A DNA stretch of 64,000 nucleotides from Nymphaea colorata (GCF_008831285.2 NC_045142.1:8904713-8968712); one strand, 5' to 3'. Shown: positions 41,101-51,900, counted from the stretch's first letter. The notes: a model not told the origin generated them from the sequence alone. Program-made: numbers and translations.

Positions 41101-41568
41101 ATGGTCAACCTGCCCATTTTGGATTCGCTGGACCCAACTGTTGAAACACCAATTGAAGACGAACATCACAACCAATAAGTAGTAGCACTGAATCATATAG
41201 CAAAATATCCAAAGGAACAGCAGTGGCAGGAACAGGAATGGCATTTAATAGAAGTTCACATAGCAAGCCCAACATAGAGGGACAGAACCAGGGGAGACAG
41301 TGGGCCCTTCGCCTCTTAAAACTACCTTGTTTCTCCAAGTTCTGCCCTAGCCAACAAATGGAGCAAGGGAAAAATAGTCACTCAGATTCTTAATCAGTCT
41401 TTCAGACGTAATGAAAAGATTTGCAATTTGAAAAGAGATTCACAATTCAAAAATAGCACCTCAGATTCTTAAAACTACCTCGTTTCTCCCAGTTCTAACC
41501 TAGCCAACAGATAAAGCAAGGAAAAAATCGCAACTCAGATTCTTAATCAGTCTCTCCGTCCCCCTCAC

Positions 41569-41612
<44 letters not shown>

Positions 41613-42928
41613 TGGAGAGAGAGAGGAAGGGTCCTTTGAATTCCCAACACGGTGAAACCTGCGTCTTTGATAGTTGAGACTTGATGATTTTTTCTTTTTT
41701 TGGTGGGATAAAGCGAAGAATCTCACTCCTATTGGTGTTTTTACCTTTGAGTGGCCTTTTATCTCATATTCTCTTTAGAGTTAACTTTAACCGTGTTGAG
41801 TTTGAACTTTGAAGGAACTACTGTATTGCTTATATAGTTTTTTGTGGTTGTAGCAGAATTAGAACCTTGCTTCTGCCCTCCGATTAAGGGATACCGCAGG
41901 ATCACGTCTATCTTGTATTTTTACTCTTTCACCTTCTGCCCTTCTCTTTGTTAGTTTTCATTATTTTCTTTAAGGGAATTGATCCAATCTGAATCTGCCT
42001 GTGCTTTACCATAACATACACCAATGCCCCATGAACGCACAATCAGTTGTCCAGATAATTGCAATAATCTCACTGTAGAGTGCAGGTATGCGACATCTTT
42101 ATATAACCATATGAGATATAATGACATGAGTAGAAAACCAAACTTTTTCTTTGACAATTGCAATTATGTTTTCCATAACTAAACTAACGATCTTCCCCAC
42201 ATGGTATTGTTGGTACATATTCGATCTTACTCCAGCAAGTAGCTTGGTAAATACATCTTCCCTGCAAAGATGATGGTTTTGGCACTCTAACGTCACACCA
42301 GCATCAATTCCTCGATGTAAAAAACGAATGTACGTTGATATATAGCGCTTCGACGTTCTATTGCGCCATGTGTAAGAGAAGAGATATCATCTGCAGATCC
42401 TGCATTCCAATCTCATTTATGTTTAAATATGAAAGGCAGCCCAAGACAAACTGGTCCATGAAGTGATAGCTTTCCATACTTTTCTGCTTCTTAGACTGAA
42501 ACAATCGGGTAACTGGCTAGGCAGATATCATTGCACAGGGAAGGGAAAGGAGAGCGGAATACGGGAGCAAAAACGAACTTCATAGACCTCGGCTTCCGAC
42601 TTTTCTTTTAAATTGAAACTAAAGTTACAGCAATTCAATTAGAAGAAGAGCACCAACCCTTCCTTCGGAGCGGAATCCCTGTACTTGGAAGAGTAGAATT
42701 CGATCAGGGACATTCCTGCATAGGATCCCGTAATCAAGTTAAAGGAACGGAAAAGTGGTGATTAGAGGACAAGGAGGCCAACTACTTACCAGAATCTCCG
42801 GGTTTCACGGTGTCCTTATAAAACAACCCATCGTTCATCTCCGGCCAAGGCACCCCAAAGCGGCTCAGAGATTGAGAGTTGCGCCCCTCCAAGAGAGAGG
42901 AAGAGGCACCCATCACCTCCACCTCCAT
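11709..42928 (-). CDS. PUS5: RNA pseudouridine synthase, RluA family, plant PUS5 type; 14 exons, 400 aa
   Basis: Exons in gene order: 42790-42928, 42658-42715, 41110-41137, 40973-41019, 37853-37943, 32765-32942, 31046-31133, 25657-25750, 20946-21021, 20673-20740, 17902-17971, 15943-16021, 15123-15216, 11709-11801. Every intron is GT-AG and the phases join to 1203 nt with no internal stop. The ATG is preceded two codons upstream by an in-frame TAG, which fixes the start. Seen: an S4-like stretch (WVQRIQNGQ, about residues 67-75, then IKVDGQVV), [21 protein letters not shown] (173-181), [17 protein letters not shown] (294-304) and GDCGYHLHA (350-358). These are RluA-family motifs, and the order and C-terminus match my memory of plant PUS5. 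The expected role is uridine isomerisation in RNA. Residue 176 is Gly where the family motif HRLD has its catalytic Asp. Introns reach 5.3 kb and are full of transposons. The target RNA and cell compartment are unknown. Confidence 0.93.
12640..14110 (+). mobile_element. Ty1/copia fragment (integrase and start of reverse transcriptase) in PUS5 intron 13
   Basis: Plus-strand frames contain copia integrase pieces: a QSDGGGEF-like block near 12810-12850, [20 protein letters not shown] (12990-13052) and [11 protein letters not shown] (13066-13100). The reverse-transcriptase start follows: [19 protein letters not shown] (13780-13836), [19 protein letters not shown] (13856-13905), [11 protein letters not shown] near 14070. 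Stops and indels abound, no LTR was identified, and the fragment ends before the YVDD block. It is antisense to the host gene. Confidence 0.75.
18533..18562. repeat. (CT)n microsatellite
   Basis: About 15 uninterrupted CT units in PUS5 intron 10. Confidence 0.98.
18810..19245 (-). repeat. Copia gag-like fragment flanked by two diverged 75-bp direct repeats
   Basis: About 75 bp beginning gactgattacagcaaaaa occurs at 18810-18885 and again, diverged, at 19169-19245. Between them the minus strand reads [40 protein letters not shown], resembling the gag (UBN2-type) start of copia elements, followed by a stop. It probably represents a much-reduced retroelement in PUS5 intron 10. The assignment of the flanking repeats as LTR pieces is only a guess. 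Confidence 0.5.
20058..20130. repeat. Compound (CA)n(TA)n(GA)n microsatellite
   Basis: CA run interrupted once at 20079, then TA from about 20095 and GA from about 20112. Confidence 0.98.
21660..22265 (-). pseudogene. GDP-mannose 4,6-dehydratase (GMD) pseudogene fragment
   Basis: On the minus strand three frames successively match plant GMD, the enzyme that converts GDP-mannose toward GDP-fucose: [20 protein letters not shown] with EVHGLI and [13 protein letters not shown] (22251-22120), [16 protein letters not shown] (about 22073-22026), a DYTADVVATGALRLLE-like stretch near 21980, then [20 protein letters not shown] and [14 protein letters not shown] (about 21840-21735) and [10 protein letters not shown] to about 21690. 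At least two frameshifts break it. The YxxxK catalytic motif is still visible (YATSK), but the Rossmann glycine motif is damaged (GITD instead of GITG). It has no introns and lacks the C-terminal half. It sits in PUS5 intron 8, sense to the host gene. Confidence 0.85.
22782..25344 (+). mobile_element. hAT transposon with degenerate transposase in PUS5 intron 8
   Basis: The ends are CTATGTGACATAGGTACATG at the left and, reverse complemented, CTATGTCACACACGGCAAAT at the right. Flanking octamers ttcttcac (22774-22781) and gtcatcac (25345-25352) match at 6 of 8. The plus strand inside carries hAT transposase pieces: a BED-finger-like block ([19 protein letters not shown], about 23593-23650), [20 protein letters not shown] (23748-23805), and the C-terminal hAT dimerisation domain ([20 protein letters not shown] at 24687-24745, [31 protein letters not shown] to 24905). 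Frameshifts and stops, and loss of the BED CxxC, show it is inactive. It is antisense to the host gene. Confidence 0.85.
23590..24910 (+). pseudogene. hAT transposase pseudogene (BED finger to dimerisation domain)
   Basis: Open pieces lie at about 23545-23688, 23755-24077, 24042-24262 and 24392-24786 in changing frames. At the BED finger, NVVFV is followed directly by GKEFNG-like sequence, so the expected zinc-binding CxxC between them is missing. At 24065 the reading frame shifts between overlapping open stretches. The C-terminal WW...PTLQ and [13 protein letters not shown] motifs identify the hAT dimerisation domain. Not expected to give active protein. Confidence 0.8.
26915..27670. mobile_element. 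hAT-like non-autonomous element in PUS5 intron 7
   Basis: It starts CTAAGTCATATGCATG and continues with gcgtacggtatggggata; it ends catgtctatgttacttag, whose reverse complement begins CTAAGTAACATAGACATG. Flanking octamers are gtgtgtgt and gggggtgt (6 of 8, but low complexity). The interior is AT-rich, without transposase, with repeated 'atgcaaaattccacaa' words at 27436-27570. The terminal sequence and GGGTACGG motif link it to the elements at 1677, 22782 and 57458. Confidence 0.5.
29300..30060 (-). mobile_element. Ty1/copia 3' end (RNase H tail, polypurine tract, LTR) in PUS5 intron 7
   Basis: The minus strand reads [26 protein letters not shown] and [17 protein letters not shown] (about 29990-29838), the C-terminal copia RNase H signature. 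It is followed by the polypurine tract TTGAGGGAGGGTG (about 29801-29789) and an LTR beginning TGATAAGACATG at about 29790. The LTR's far end near 29300 is uncertain. Everything upstream of RNase H is missing or unrecognisable. Confidence 0.7.
33640..33656. repeat. Poly-C run
   Basis: About 17 consecutive C next to a CT-rich stretch, in PUS5 intron 5. Confidence 0.95.
34250..35470 (-). mobile_element. Copia-like LTR with adjacent gag remnant in PUS5 intron 5
   Basis: A polypurine-like GGAGGTTGAAGGGTG on the minus strand at about 34773-34759 is followed by TGTTGGAAAATATG, a plausible LTR start, and about 500 bp of LTR-like sequence including TATTTATAGGG-type words. On the other side, 35468-35265 (minus) reads [20 protein letters not shown] and [15 protein letters not shown], resembling copia gag. 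The order implies large internal deletions. Confidence 0.45.
36108..36631 (-). repeat. LTR (copy 1) with three internal tandem repeats and adjoining primer-binding site
   Basis: The minus-strand start (ACGACTTATTTTGTAGAGAA, from 36631) and end (TTGTATAGTGTCTTC ... GCAAGCGGAGCTTGC, to 36108) both recur at copy 2 (36680-36829). Just outside its low-coordinate end the minus strand reads GTATCAGAGC, an initiator-Met tRNA primer-binding site as used by many plant LTR elements. Inside, a unit of about 56-63 bp (ctcaacacattctacaagaa... cgtagaatcctaagatactc) is repeated about three times at 36345-36512. Confidence 0.6.
36345..36512. repeat. Tandem repeat, about three units of 56-63 bp, inside an LTR
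   Basis: Units begin near gtagaatcctaggagactct, cgtagaatcctaagatactc and cgtagaatcctaagagactt and each continues with cacatattacaatgacatta-like sequence. They differ by a few substitutions and short indels. Confidence 0.7.
36680..36829 (-). repeat. LTR (copy 2), internally deleted, with primer-binding site
   Basis: About 150 bp share both ends with copy 1: gcttgcagaaacgacaatcc near 36690 and cactttttctttaacttcat at 36787-36806. The middle with tandem repeats is missing. Next to it, minus strand TTGGTATTAGAGC at about 36680-36668 matches the initiator-Met primer-binding site at 12 of 13 positions. Two LTR ends each with its own primer-binding site imply two insertions or a recombination product. 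Confidence 0.6.
38590..38935 (-). repeat. AT-rich dispersed repeat shared (inverted) with 26960-27100
   Basis: The reverse complement near 38920 reads GATATCGCAATATTTTCGAAAATATTGCG then AACG and AAAAATCAGAAAAATG, which aligns with agcgatatttttgaaaatatcg and gttaacgggaaaaatgagaa near 26973. Both contain a palindromic ATATTTTYGAAAATAT core followed by a long A/T-rich tail with TCATGAT words. It lies in PUS5 intron 4. Confidence 0.6.
39096..39168 (+). other. tRNA-Lys(TTT)-like sequence, probably the head of a SINE or a tRNA pseudogene
   Basis: A perfect internal A box (TAGCTCAGTTGG) and B box (GGTTCAAGTCC) are present, with an intact T stem (GCAGG/CCTGC) and TTT at the anticodon position. The acceptor stem pairs at only about 5 of 7 positions and the anticodon stem hardly pairs, so a working tRNA is unlikely. 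About 150 bp of unrelated non-coding sequence follow (to about 39330), as in a tRNA-derived SINE; no clear 3' tail or target duplication was found. Confidence 0.6.
41316..41559. repeat. Direct duplication of a 90-bp segment in PUS5 intron 2
   Basis: 41316-41405 (ttaaaactaccttgtttctc ... agattcttaatcagtctttc) is repeated, about 88% identical by eye, at 41469-41559. A 12-bp GA-run begins a little downstream at 41571. Confidence 0.75.
41571..41607. repeat. (GA)n microsatellite
   Basis: About 18 GA units, then imperfect GA-rich sequence to 41630. Confidence 0.97.
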
Positions 42929-42959
42929 TGGCTACTTCCGGAGACGCGCCGGAACACTT

Positions 42960-45372
42960 CGAACTTGCCCCCTGCTTGAGGCTTTTGGTGAGGCCTACGA
43001 GGACATTTTATTTGAGGGACTAACGCTCTTGCTACATTTTTGTAATAAGGGCTTCAATTTTCATTTTTTGCAAGCCTAAGTTTCTTGGGCATTTCAGGCG
43101 AAAGGCAGTAATAAACATGCTCTGTTCCGACCTTGAACGAAAAATACAAAAATTTACAAAAAAGACGTCTAACAAAAGGACCAATAACAAATGTAAATAA
43201 AAAAAAAGGCATTTAACTTTTCACAAAATAATAACTGCACTGGCATGCCAAATAATAAACTATTTGATTAATGACAAACTTGCCCTCTTCAACTTTTTTT
43301 TTTAATTAACAAAGAAAAAACCTGGTTCTTCGGTTTTAAAAGTAGCTAGAATTTTTTTCATTGGACGTCGAATTATACTTCTAATATTTTGATAGGAGCC
43401 GAAACATAATTTTTACAAATTTTTATATGATCTAATGAAAATTTTTAAAAATTACATTAAATTCTTTTTTAAAAAAATTGGGAGGGAGGTAGCCATGGCC
43501 CTTGCCGGCCCCTTTTGACTCCACCCAATTCAAAAGCAATAGTCGCATCTGATCGCACCATGACCATCTTTGCACCTCCCCTCTTTCCTCGTCCACTTGG
43601 CCGTCGACCAAGATACTCCACTTTCTTGCCTGCCCAAAATTACTGGCCAGTATTGAGCAAGCTCATCATATAAACTAGAAAGTTGGTTCAGATAAAGACT
43701 TGTTTGATCGTTGTGCTTAGTAAGAATTGTGATGTCAAGCTGCAGTTGGTACGCAGGGGCAAGATTAGTTTGGTCATTGTGCATCTCCTTCTACGTTACT
43801 TTTGTTGTCTCCTTGTACAATAATAGGCTAGCGAGGGAGGGATCCGCAGAGTTTATAAGCCATGCCATCAACATGTCGTTTTCAAATAGCCAATCATCCT
43901 ACTTGGGATCATCTTTTCCAGGAGGTTTGATTTTTTTGTTGATGTCTCCCACCTTAGACCGCCTGCTTAGACAGAGTTGAGCAGATTTGGCCTAACGCAG
44001 ACAGTCTGTATCATCAAGGAGAATAGAGGTGATCCTGAGCATACCATGTCTTTGATAGTTTCTTGTCTTTGAATTGCTGGAGTTGATGCTTAATTGATTG
44101 TCCAATGCATGGCCATGGTGGGAGGGAAGAAGGAATGTCTGAATCCAACATTGTGCTCTGATACTATGCTAAAACATGGATAACAAAGAACAAAAAACAC
44201 AACTGAATTACATGGTTCGTCTAAGTTTGCCTACATCCGCGAAAGAGGAGGACGTCTTTAATGATATCCTGCAAGAGGGGATACAACGAGCTTATATAAG
44301 CCTGGTAAACAAAGGATCAAGATGAAGGGATAACAATGAATCTGTCAAGATCTTCTTGACAAATTTTTAATGTCCCAAAAATCACGGTAGGAGATGATCA
44401 GCAAATGTATATCCAATCTCCTTCCTAAAATAGTGGATTCTCTGAATTATCCTTTTGCAGAAGAACCTCCTCCTCTCGATGTCACAAACAACATGCAGCA
44501 CAAGCTCCAGGCCAAACACCAACAGAGCCGTGAATCCTACGGCCAAGGGAATTTCCATATTCTTACCCAACATCCATGCAAGAAGGAATGCTACAAGCGT
44601 CTAGCTAAACTACAGGAGTGTCCTACTACTAATTCGTTCGTTCATTCAGGCTGTGTATTATGGCGTTCTTTTAGGTCTTTTCAATTTTTCAATCTGTGCC
44701 CTATTGTGCCCAGGAGTTGGGGTTTTACGTTGAAATTCTTGAAGACAGACGCCACAGATTAAAAATTTTGAATGCTGGAGGGTAACGTTAAATTCAGAGA
44801 CAGATTTGGAATAATAAGACACGGCAACAACAAGCTACCTTCCCTGTGAGATTGTCTTTAATGCTTTGATTTTGCAAAGCAAAAACAGGAGCATCATCCC
44901 AAAGTAAAAACGCATAATGCATCTCTCTCTCCCTCCCTCTCTCTCTCTCTCTCTTACTGGTAAAAGCGCACGAACCCTTCCTCTTGAGGTTTTTGGTATA
45001 GGCTCCAGATAGAAGCTGGTAAGCAAATCGATTAGTCGGAGTGGCATGAGCACAACATAGAGCTGCGCAAATTCAGGGAAAACGATGCACTTGTTGACAT
45101 GCAACACGAGCTCCAACTGATACTGGACCCTAAATGGACCAATCATGTACGTTACGTTCCTCAATCCACCACATGAAAATTGTGCATATCAGTAATGAAT
45201 CATCAATAACAGTAACCTCAGTCAACCTGACAAGTACGACAAAAGAGAGGGTGGTGAAAAGTGGGGAAGAGAGACAGAGAAGCTACAAATAAAAGTCATG
45301 AGCCAAAGAAATGGCTCAATAGATTAATGATTACAGTTCCACCTTCCATATGGGGCAGGGCCAATGTTCAAC
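42960..45372. other. Spacer between PUS5-type gene and proteasome gene, with retroelement debris
   Basis: The first few hundred bases upstream of the PUS5-type ATG (42929-43300) should hold its promoter; no TATA box could be assigned. At 43340-43530 the minus strand has GGGGCCGGCAAGGGCCATGG and an AT-rich tail resembling ends of plant Tip100-type hAT repeats. At about 44155-44400 a gctctgatactatgc motif, complement of an initiator-Met primer-binding site, suggests an old LTR. No gene was recognised. Confidence 0.45.
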
Positions 45373-45765
45373 TCATTCTTCCATTGCATCACCTTCAGTC
45401 ACTTCCACCAGCTCCTTCAACTGCTTGGTTTTTGTTGACAAAACCACTGTGCATACAGGAAAACAAAAATGCCAACCAACTCAATATACGTTATGCAACA
45501 TTAGTTCCGAGGTCAACAAAAGGATCGTTTCTCAAAAGCAACAAGATTGAGGAAAAATGGAAAACACGGTCACCTTCTCTTATTAAAAAATAATAGCGGC
45601 TGATTTAAAATAAAAATTCTTTTCTTTTTTCAAATTAATGATCAAAGGCTTAAGCTGTCAACAAATTTTGGGTTTTTTTTTTCAGAATTTCCCCATATGA
45701 TAAATATGAATCGACCTCTCATGCTCACATCAGCACGATGCAAGCTCCATGGAGGCATGCACGAA

Positions 45766-45797
<32 letters not shown>

Positions 45798-45875
45798 CCA
45801 ACTTGCCACCTATGGGAATAGAAATAATGCCTGGGCATCTACTTGCCTATCAACCCGACCAAGCCCCTTAGGACA

Positions 45876-45908
<33 letters not shown>

Positions 45909-48900
45909 GGAAAGAAAAGGGGCGGTTGCAATAAATTTTTTTAGACAATTTAGCCTTAATCTAAGAACAAACTGCCATGATATTCAATTTTTAAAAAATA
46001 TTAATGACCTCAAAATTTAAGCAGCCAAAATCTCTCACTACCCAAAACTTAACAACTTTAGATACGTTTACGGCCATACATATAGATGAGGGAAAGAGAT
46101 GTACTCTCTCTCCCCTTTTTCTCTCAAACGTGTATGCATGCATGCACACACACACACACACACATGAAACCCCCTCTTTCCTTTTTCATAATGGGTTCAA
46201 AAGTCGCAAGATCTTTCGGATACCCAGTTTACTAGATTCTTAGGGTTCTTTTCTAGTTTCACCCTTATCCCATAATGCTTATCCTGTAATGCGAAAGTTG
46301 TCTTTTTATTAAATTCAAAAATTATTCTTGATTTCCATGTCAATTCAAGTTAAAACGGAAAAAAATGTTGCTTAGTTTTCATTTTGGAACCTTTCCTTTA
46401 GTATGCTGATTTTTCTAGAAGCTAATAAAGTACAACAAGAGTGCACAGGAGTGAGATGATAAAAGAACAGTGAGATGATAAGAGAACAATGGCTTACCAG
46501 TTCGGCCCTTCTCAAATGAATATCCTCTTGAACTGATATATGTACGTGGATTTGGCAACTGGTGATTCCTCAAATACTCTTTATGTCCCTGCTCATCAAA
46601 AGACGAAACATTTGTAACCAACATGTTTATTCTAAACAAGCCCCCATCAACCCACTGGTTCAGGCTTTCCCAGCAGTACGAAGCTCAGAACTCATAAATG
46701 CAATCTTAGCACGATTTTCCTTTCTCATGAGTCAGACCACTATAAATGAACCACAATATCACCAATACTCAAACTTGAGTCTTCAAGGAAACGGTTATAA
46801 AAGGACATCTTGCAAACCTTAGTTATGACACAGACGTCAACATTGCTTCCACTTCCCAAGTCATTGAAGATACCAGCACAGATTGCATCGCATACTAGTT
46901 GTATTCCTTCATCCCTCTGAAACAAAAGGGAAGGGCAGCCTCAGAAACACATTACATGTCAAGAGTCAGAGACCATTCGAATGAGTGAATCATTACGTCT
47001 ATATTTTGGAGCAAAAAGGTTAAAGAATAAAAGAAGATCAAAGCCAACTGGGTAGAAAAGAAGGTCAGCTTGCATAATGCTGCTGGAACGCTGGGCCGTC
47101 ACTCATTACTAATATATGACTGCTTCCAATATTTCCTACCGATAGAACAAATTATTGGCTTGCACCCTTCTGTTAAGCAAGGTTTATACTTTTTGGTTGT
47201 GGCAAAGGGACCACCAACTCACTGATCAAGTTCAAATTCCAAAGCCAGTACAGTTACATAAAGTACAATGACAAAGCGTACAGCATTGCAATTATAAATT
47301 TCCTCAGCAAGAATTCTGATGCAAGAGGAACTGCTTATCGCATTAATTAGCAGATACTGCTGATGTCCCCCGTGACTTGCAGATACTGTAAATAATACTA
47401 GTAAGCTCTCTTAATTTTCAATGAAATAACACGAGTAACTTTAGTTTCCAATTGGACTAGCACAAGTAACTCTGCTTGATAAGAAAAATGCATAATCTCT
47501 ATGGGCATAACACCAGCCAAAATGATATAAGACAGGCGCATAAGTAAGATGCATTTAAACAAGCCAAAAATTTGACATGATGTAAGTCCTGGATAAATCA
47601 TAGAGAAAACTCTGGAAGGTCAAACCCTATGAAATATTACTTAAAACTTACAGGAACGAAGAAATTCCTATTGAACTAAAGTTCTAAAATATTAAATTAC
47701 CTGATATTCACATATCTCTAAATTTGAGTTATTGAGTACTTAGCAACTCAAGTCAAATCAACTCTGGAAGGTCAAACCCTATGAATTAGTCTCTACAACC
47801 AAGCCTAAGAAAAATTAGGCCAAAGAAAAGGAAATAAATTAGGACAAAAGTGATTGAACTGACACTGAGGGGTGAAATAGTGAATTTCAACAAAAGTGAT
47901 TGAACTGACACTGAGGGGTGAAATAGTGAATTTCAATAAGAAACACATTAGTGTTGACTCTAGAAGCTTAGAAGGTAGATTTGGTCAAACTGTTGCTGCC
48001 TTATATGACACAGACACCTTGTTTGGACGAGCACCATGTTAACATTCCTGGACATGGGTGTGTGAACATGGGACATGGCATTGACTGTGTCTACTGCACC
48101 TGAGGCCAAGTCTGTCAGTTTGTGGACTGGTTATTTTTCACCAAATCCAAAACTGCCTACTTTTGAGGTTTTTTTTTTCAAAGTATATACATACTTAGGC
48201 CAGGAAAGGGTTGTTGCCTGCTTTGACCCTTATGAGAGATTAGAGAGAACCCTCGACCCTCTCCACTCCCGTGTCCCTTTATCCAGGCATCTCTCCTCTC
48301 TGCCATCTCCCTCTCCTCTCCTCACAAGTACGCTGCCCCTCCCTCTTTTTTCTACATCTCCATCTCCCTCTCCCTCTGTTCTCTTTCTATCTCCTCCCTT
48401 TTCCCTCTCCCTCTTCTTCAGCTCAATTTTCTCCTCTCTCATTCTCTGTCTCCTCCATCTATCAACTTGGGCATCATCTCATGCTTTAACCTGCAATTCT
48501 AGTTTAAAACTTTCTTCTGTCTGGCTTATCTGCATCCTTTTTTGCTGTATTTATGCATTTTTTTTTCCTATTGTTGTATCTGCGTTCTGTCTCCCTCTCT
48601 TGTTTCATCGGGTTGCTTGTTTTATCTAGATTCTATGATTCTTCACTAATTTCTAGAACTTTATTTTCTATCAGAAGTATAAATTTCAATACAATCATGG
48701 TTCATATTGACATTGTTTGCTGTAAAATTGTCTTATCACAATTCTAATAAACAGGAAAGACTTTTAATAAAATACATATCTCTGTGAGTTAAAAACTTAA
48801 AATAACATAAAATATTCAAATAGTATATGAATTGTAGTTATAACTATTAAAATAAGTGCATATACTCACACATATACTTTTAAAGCAAGATCAATGTTGT

Positions 48901-51900
48901 TAAATGCGATGATCCAAAGCGATGTGTTGAGCCTGTGAAGTAAGGCTAAGTTTCATGACCAAAATTTTTGAAATACATATATTTTGAAGTATCTATATTA
49001 ATTTATTTCAAAGACAAAATAGAAACTCAAAGAAAGTTAAGGTAGAAATTATGATGTTTCCATTGAAAATTCATGCACATAATTGGGCAACAAAAAACAC
49101 TAGCACTAAATCTATAATTGTTAGCACCTACTTAATCCCACTCACACACCCAAGGTGAAGCCCAGCTTCGAGAAGTAATTGCATTTCATATTAGGGTTTC
49201 AATCCCCATTAAGCTTAGTATATATCCCTTAAACAGGGCATCAGATATTATTAGTTGCTAACTACTCACCCGACTCACTACTGACTAAACAGGGTGACAG
49301 CCTCCCGACTCAAGTCCAAACAGAAACATGGAAATGAAATGCTATCAAAAGAAATGCGATAAAAAGGGAAAGGGAAAGACAGTTCGAGGGTTTCGGGTCC
49401 AGCTATAACTTGTCCCCCCCTTCTCAGACACCTAGTCCTCAAGGTGTGAAATCTGGGAATCTTTGCTTAATGTCTTCATCTCGTTCCCATTAGCAGAATG
49501 GAAATGATCCAGGAGTATCGCTGGCAGGTCAGTTTCAGGAGGGATAAATATCCTTCTGTCGCGATAAAGGTAAGGATTCTTCCATTCATAGCCATAAGTC
49601 TAGTGAGGTGATGACTGTAATCGATCTTTGATGTGCGGAACTGAGGAAGCATGCTAGTGAGACGCCCTGATTTGCTGCCACAGGTCCATTTGAACCCTTG
49701 ACAGGGCTAGCAGGGTAGTTTCAGCCTGCTGTTCTGCTGCTCACGACAAGCTATCAGCAGCACCATTTTCCTTTCCCTTGCGAAACTGCACCTCAAAGTC
49801 GAAGCCCGTCAATTTTAAGATCCACCACTGGAGAACAGGTGAAAGGATTCGCTGTTGGAGGCAGAATTTTAAACTGTTACGGTCTGTCAGCACTATGAAT
49901 TTTCATCCCAATGAGTAATGCCTCCACTCCATAACTGCCATGATGATAGCCACAAGTTCCCTTTCATAAGTTGATTTTGCACTGAAGGTTGTTCTCATGG
50001 CCTTGCTGAAAAAGGCTATCGGGTGTTTATCCTGGCCTAATACAACCCCTACTCCCACGTTTGAAGCGTCGGATTCTACCACAAATGGTAGCAGGAAATT
50101 TGGCATCTGTAAAACAGGGGCTGTCGTCACAGCATCTTTCAATTTGGCAAAGTCTTCCTCAGCCTTCTCATCACACCTGAATTGCCCCTTTTTAGTGACC
50201 GCTGTTAATGGAGAGGCTATAATCCTGTATCCATGCACAAACTTGCGGTAATACCCCGCAAATCCTAAAATGCCCGCAGCTCCCTCACGGTTTTGGGCTG
50301 TACCCAGTCATGCACAGCAGCCACTGTCTTTTTCCATCCTCAAGTGCCCTCAGCTAATCACATGCCCTAAGTAAGAGACCTGCATGGTGCCAAAGGTACA
50401 CTTGGATATATTAGGCTATTAGCCTTCAGCTGATTTTGCCACAGCATAGAGAGAATGGCACGCAGGTGCTGCAGGTCCTCTTCCTCCTCCTTGCTGTAAA
50501 TCAAGATATCATAAAAAAGAAACCAATATAACTCTATGCAGGTAACGGCGAAAGATTCGTTCATCACAGATTGGAACGTCGCAGGTACGTTGGTCAGTCC
50601 AAAGGGAATGACCACAAATTCATAATGCCCATCATGCGTGAGGAACACAGTCTTGGGTGCATCATCAGCCACCACCCAAATCTGGTGGTATCCTGAGGAC
50701 AGGTCTAAGTTCTAAGTTCAAAAAAGAGACCCCTCCTTGCAGTTCATCCAAAAGATCGTCCATAACTGGGATTGGATAGCGATCCTTGATAGTTACTGCG
50801 TTGAGCACGCAGTAATCTACACAAAAGCGCCAGCTACCATCCTTTTTCTTCACCAGCAAGGCGGGAGAGGCAAATGGATTGTAACTGGGCTGCATAATGC
50901 CGTTCCCCAACATCTCCTGCACCATCCTTTCTAAGGCCTTCCGCTACACCTGATTATACCGATAAGGCTTCTGTTTAATAGCAGCAGTACCAGGTTGCAG
51001 GATTATGTGATGATCACCATCCCTGCTTGGAGGGAGCCCTCTTGGAGCTGAGAACACCTCTGGGAACTTCTGCATTATCTGTCCAAGTTTAACTCCATCG
51101 ACGTTTGTCTGCTGCAATCAGTTATTGGGCTTACTCGAATATTGATTATTCGTAGCTAGCAGTAAGAAGGTAGGTGACGTCTTCTTCATGAGTTTCAGTG
51201 CATTCTTCTGCAATTGGTTTCCTTGTTGCTGCTTCTAGCATGAACCGTCCTTGGTCCCTGTCCCTGAATGCATCTCATCTTAACAAAGTTCCATACTACC
51301 TCGCCTCTGTCTCTTAGCCATTGTATACCAAGTACCAAGTTGGCCCCTGCCATGGCCAACATGTACAGGTCTGTGTGAAAGCAAGGGCGAATTTCTAATA
51401 TTTTGTAAGTGCACTTCAGGGTGCTACCGTCACCTACCACCACATCGAACATGGCCTGAATCTCTACATCGCACCCTAACACCTTTGCTGATTCCTCTTA
51501 TATGAACTTGTGGGTGCCTGGGTGGATCCTGTATCCACCAGCATGCTCACCCTCCTCCCTCTCAAGCGGCCTTCTACACACATTAGCTGGGGTGCCTCGT
51601 CACCAGCTAATGCCTGTAATTGAAATCCCCAGTGACACCTGCTCGGCTTCTTCCAACTGACAGTCTTCCTCTTCTACTGTCTCCATGGCATCGTCAGGGG
51701 TTTCATCTTCTTCCACTAGGAACGTGCAAAAGGTTGCAGGCGTGCCCCCGCGTCCATGACTGATCACAGTGAAACCATATACCTCGTTGCCTCTTCTCCT
51801 TAATTTGCTCACACGCTGACTGTCAAACAAATGGTTTGGGGATCGTGGGATTCACGTTGGGGCTGGGATTGCCAGTGTTCTCAGTTTTCAGGGGTCCCTT

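Noticed and set aside
48075-48629. 184-residue open frame on the plus strand
   Set aside because: It runs through a C/T-rich low-complexity tract inside proteasome-gene intron 5; Ser/Leu/Pro-rich translation without any domain.
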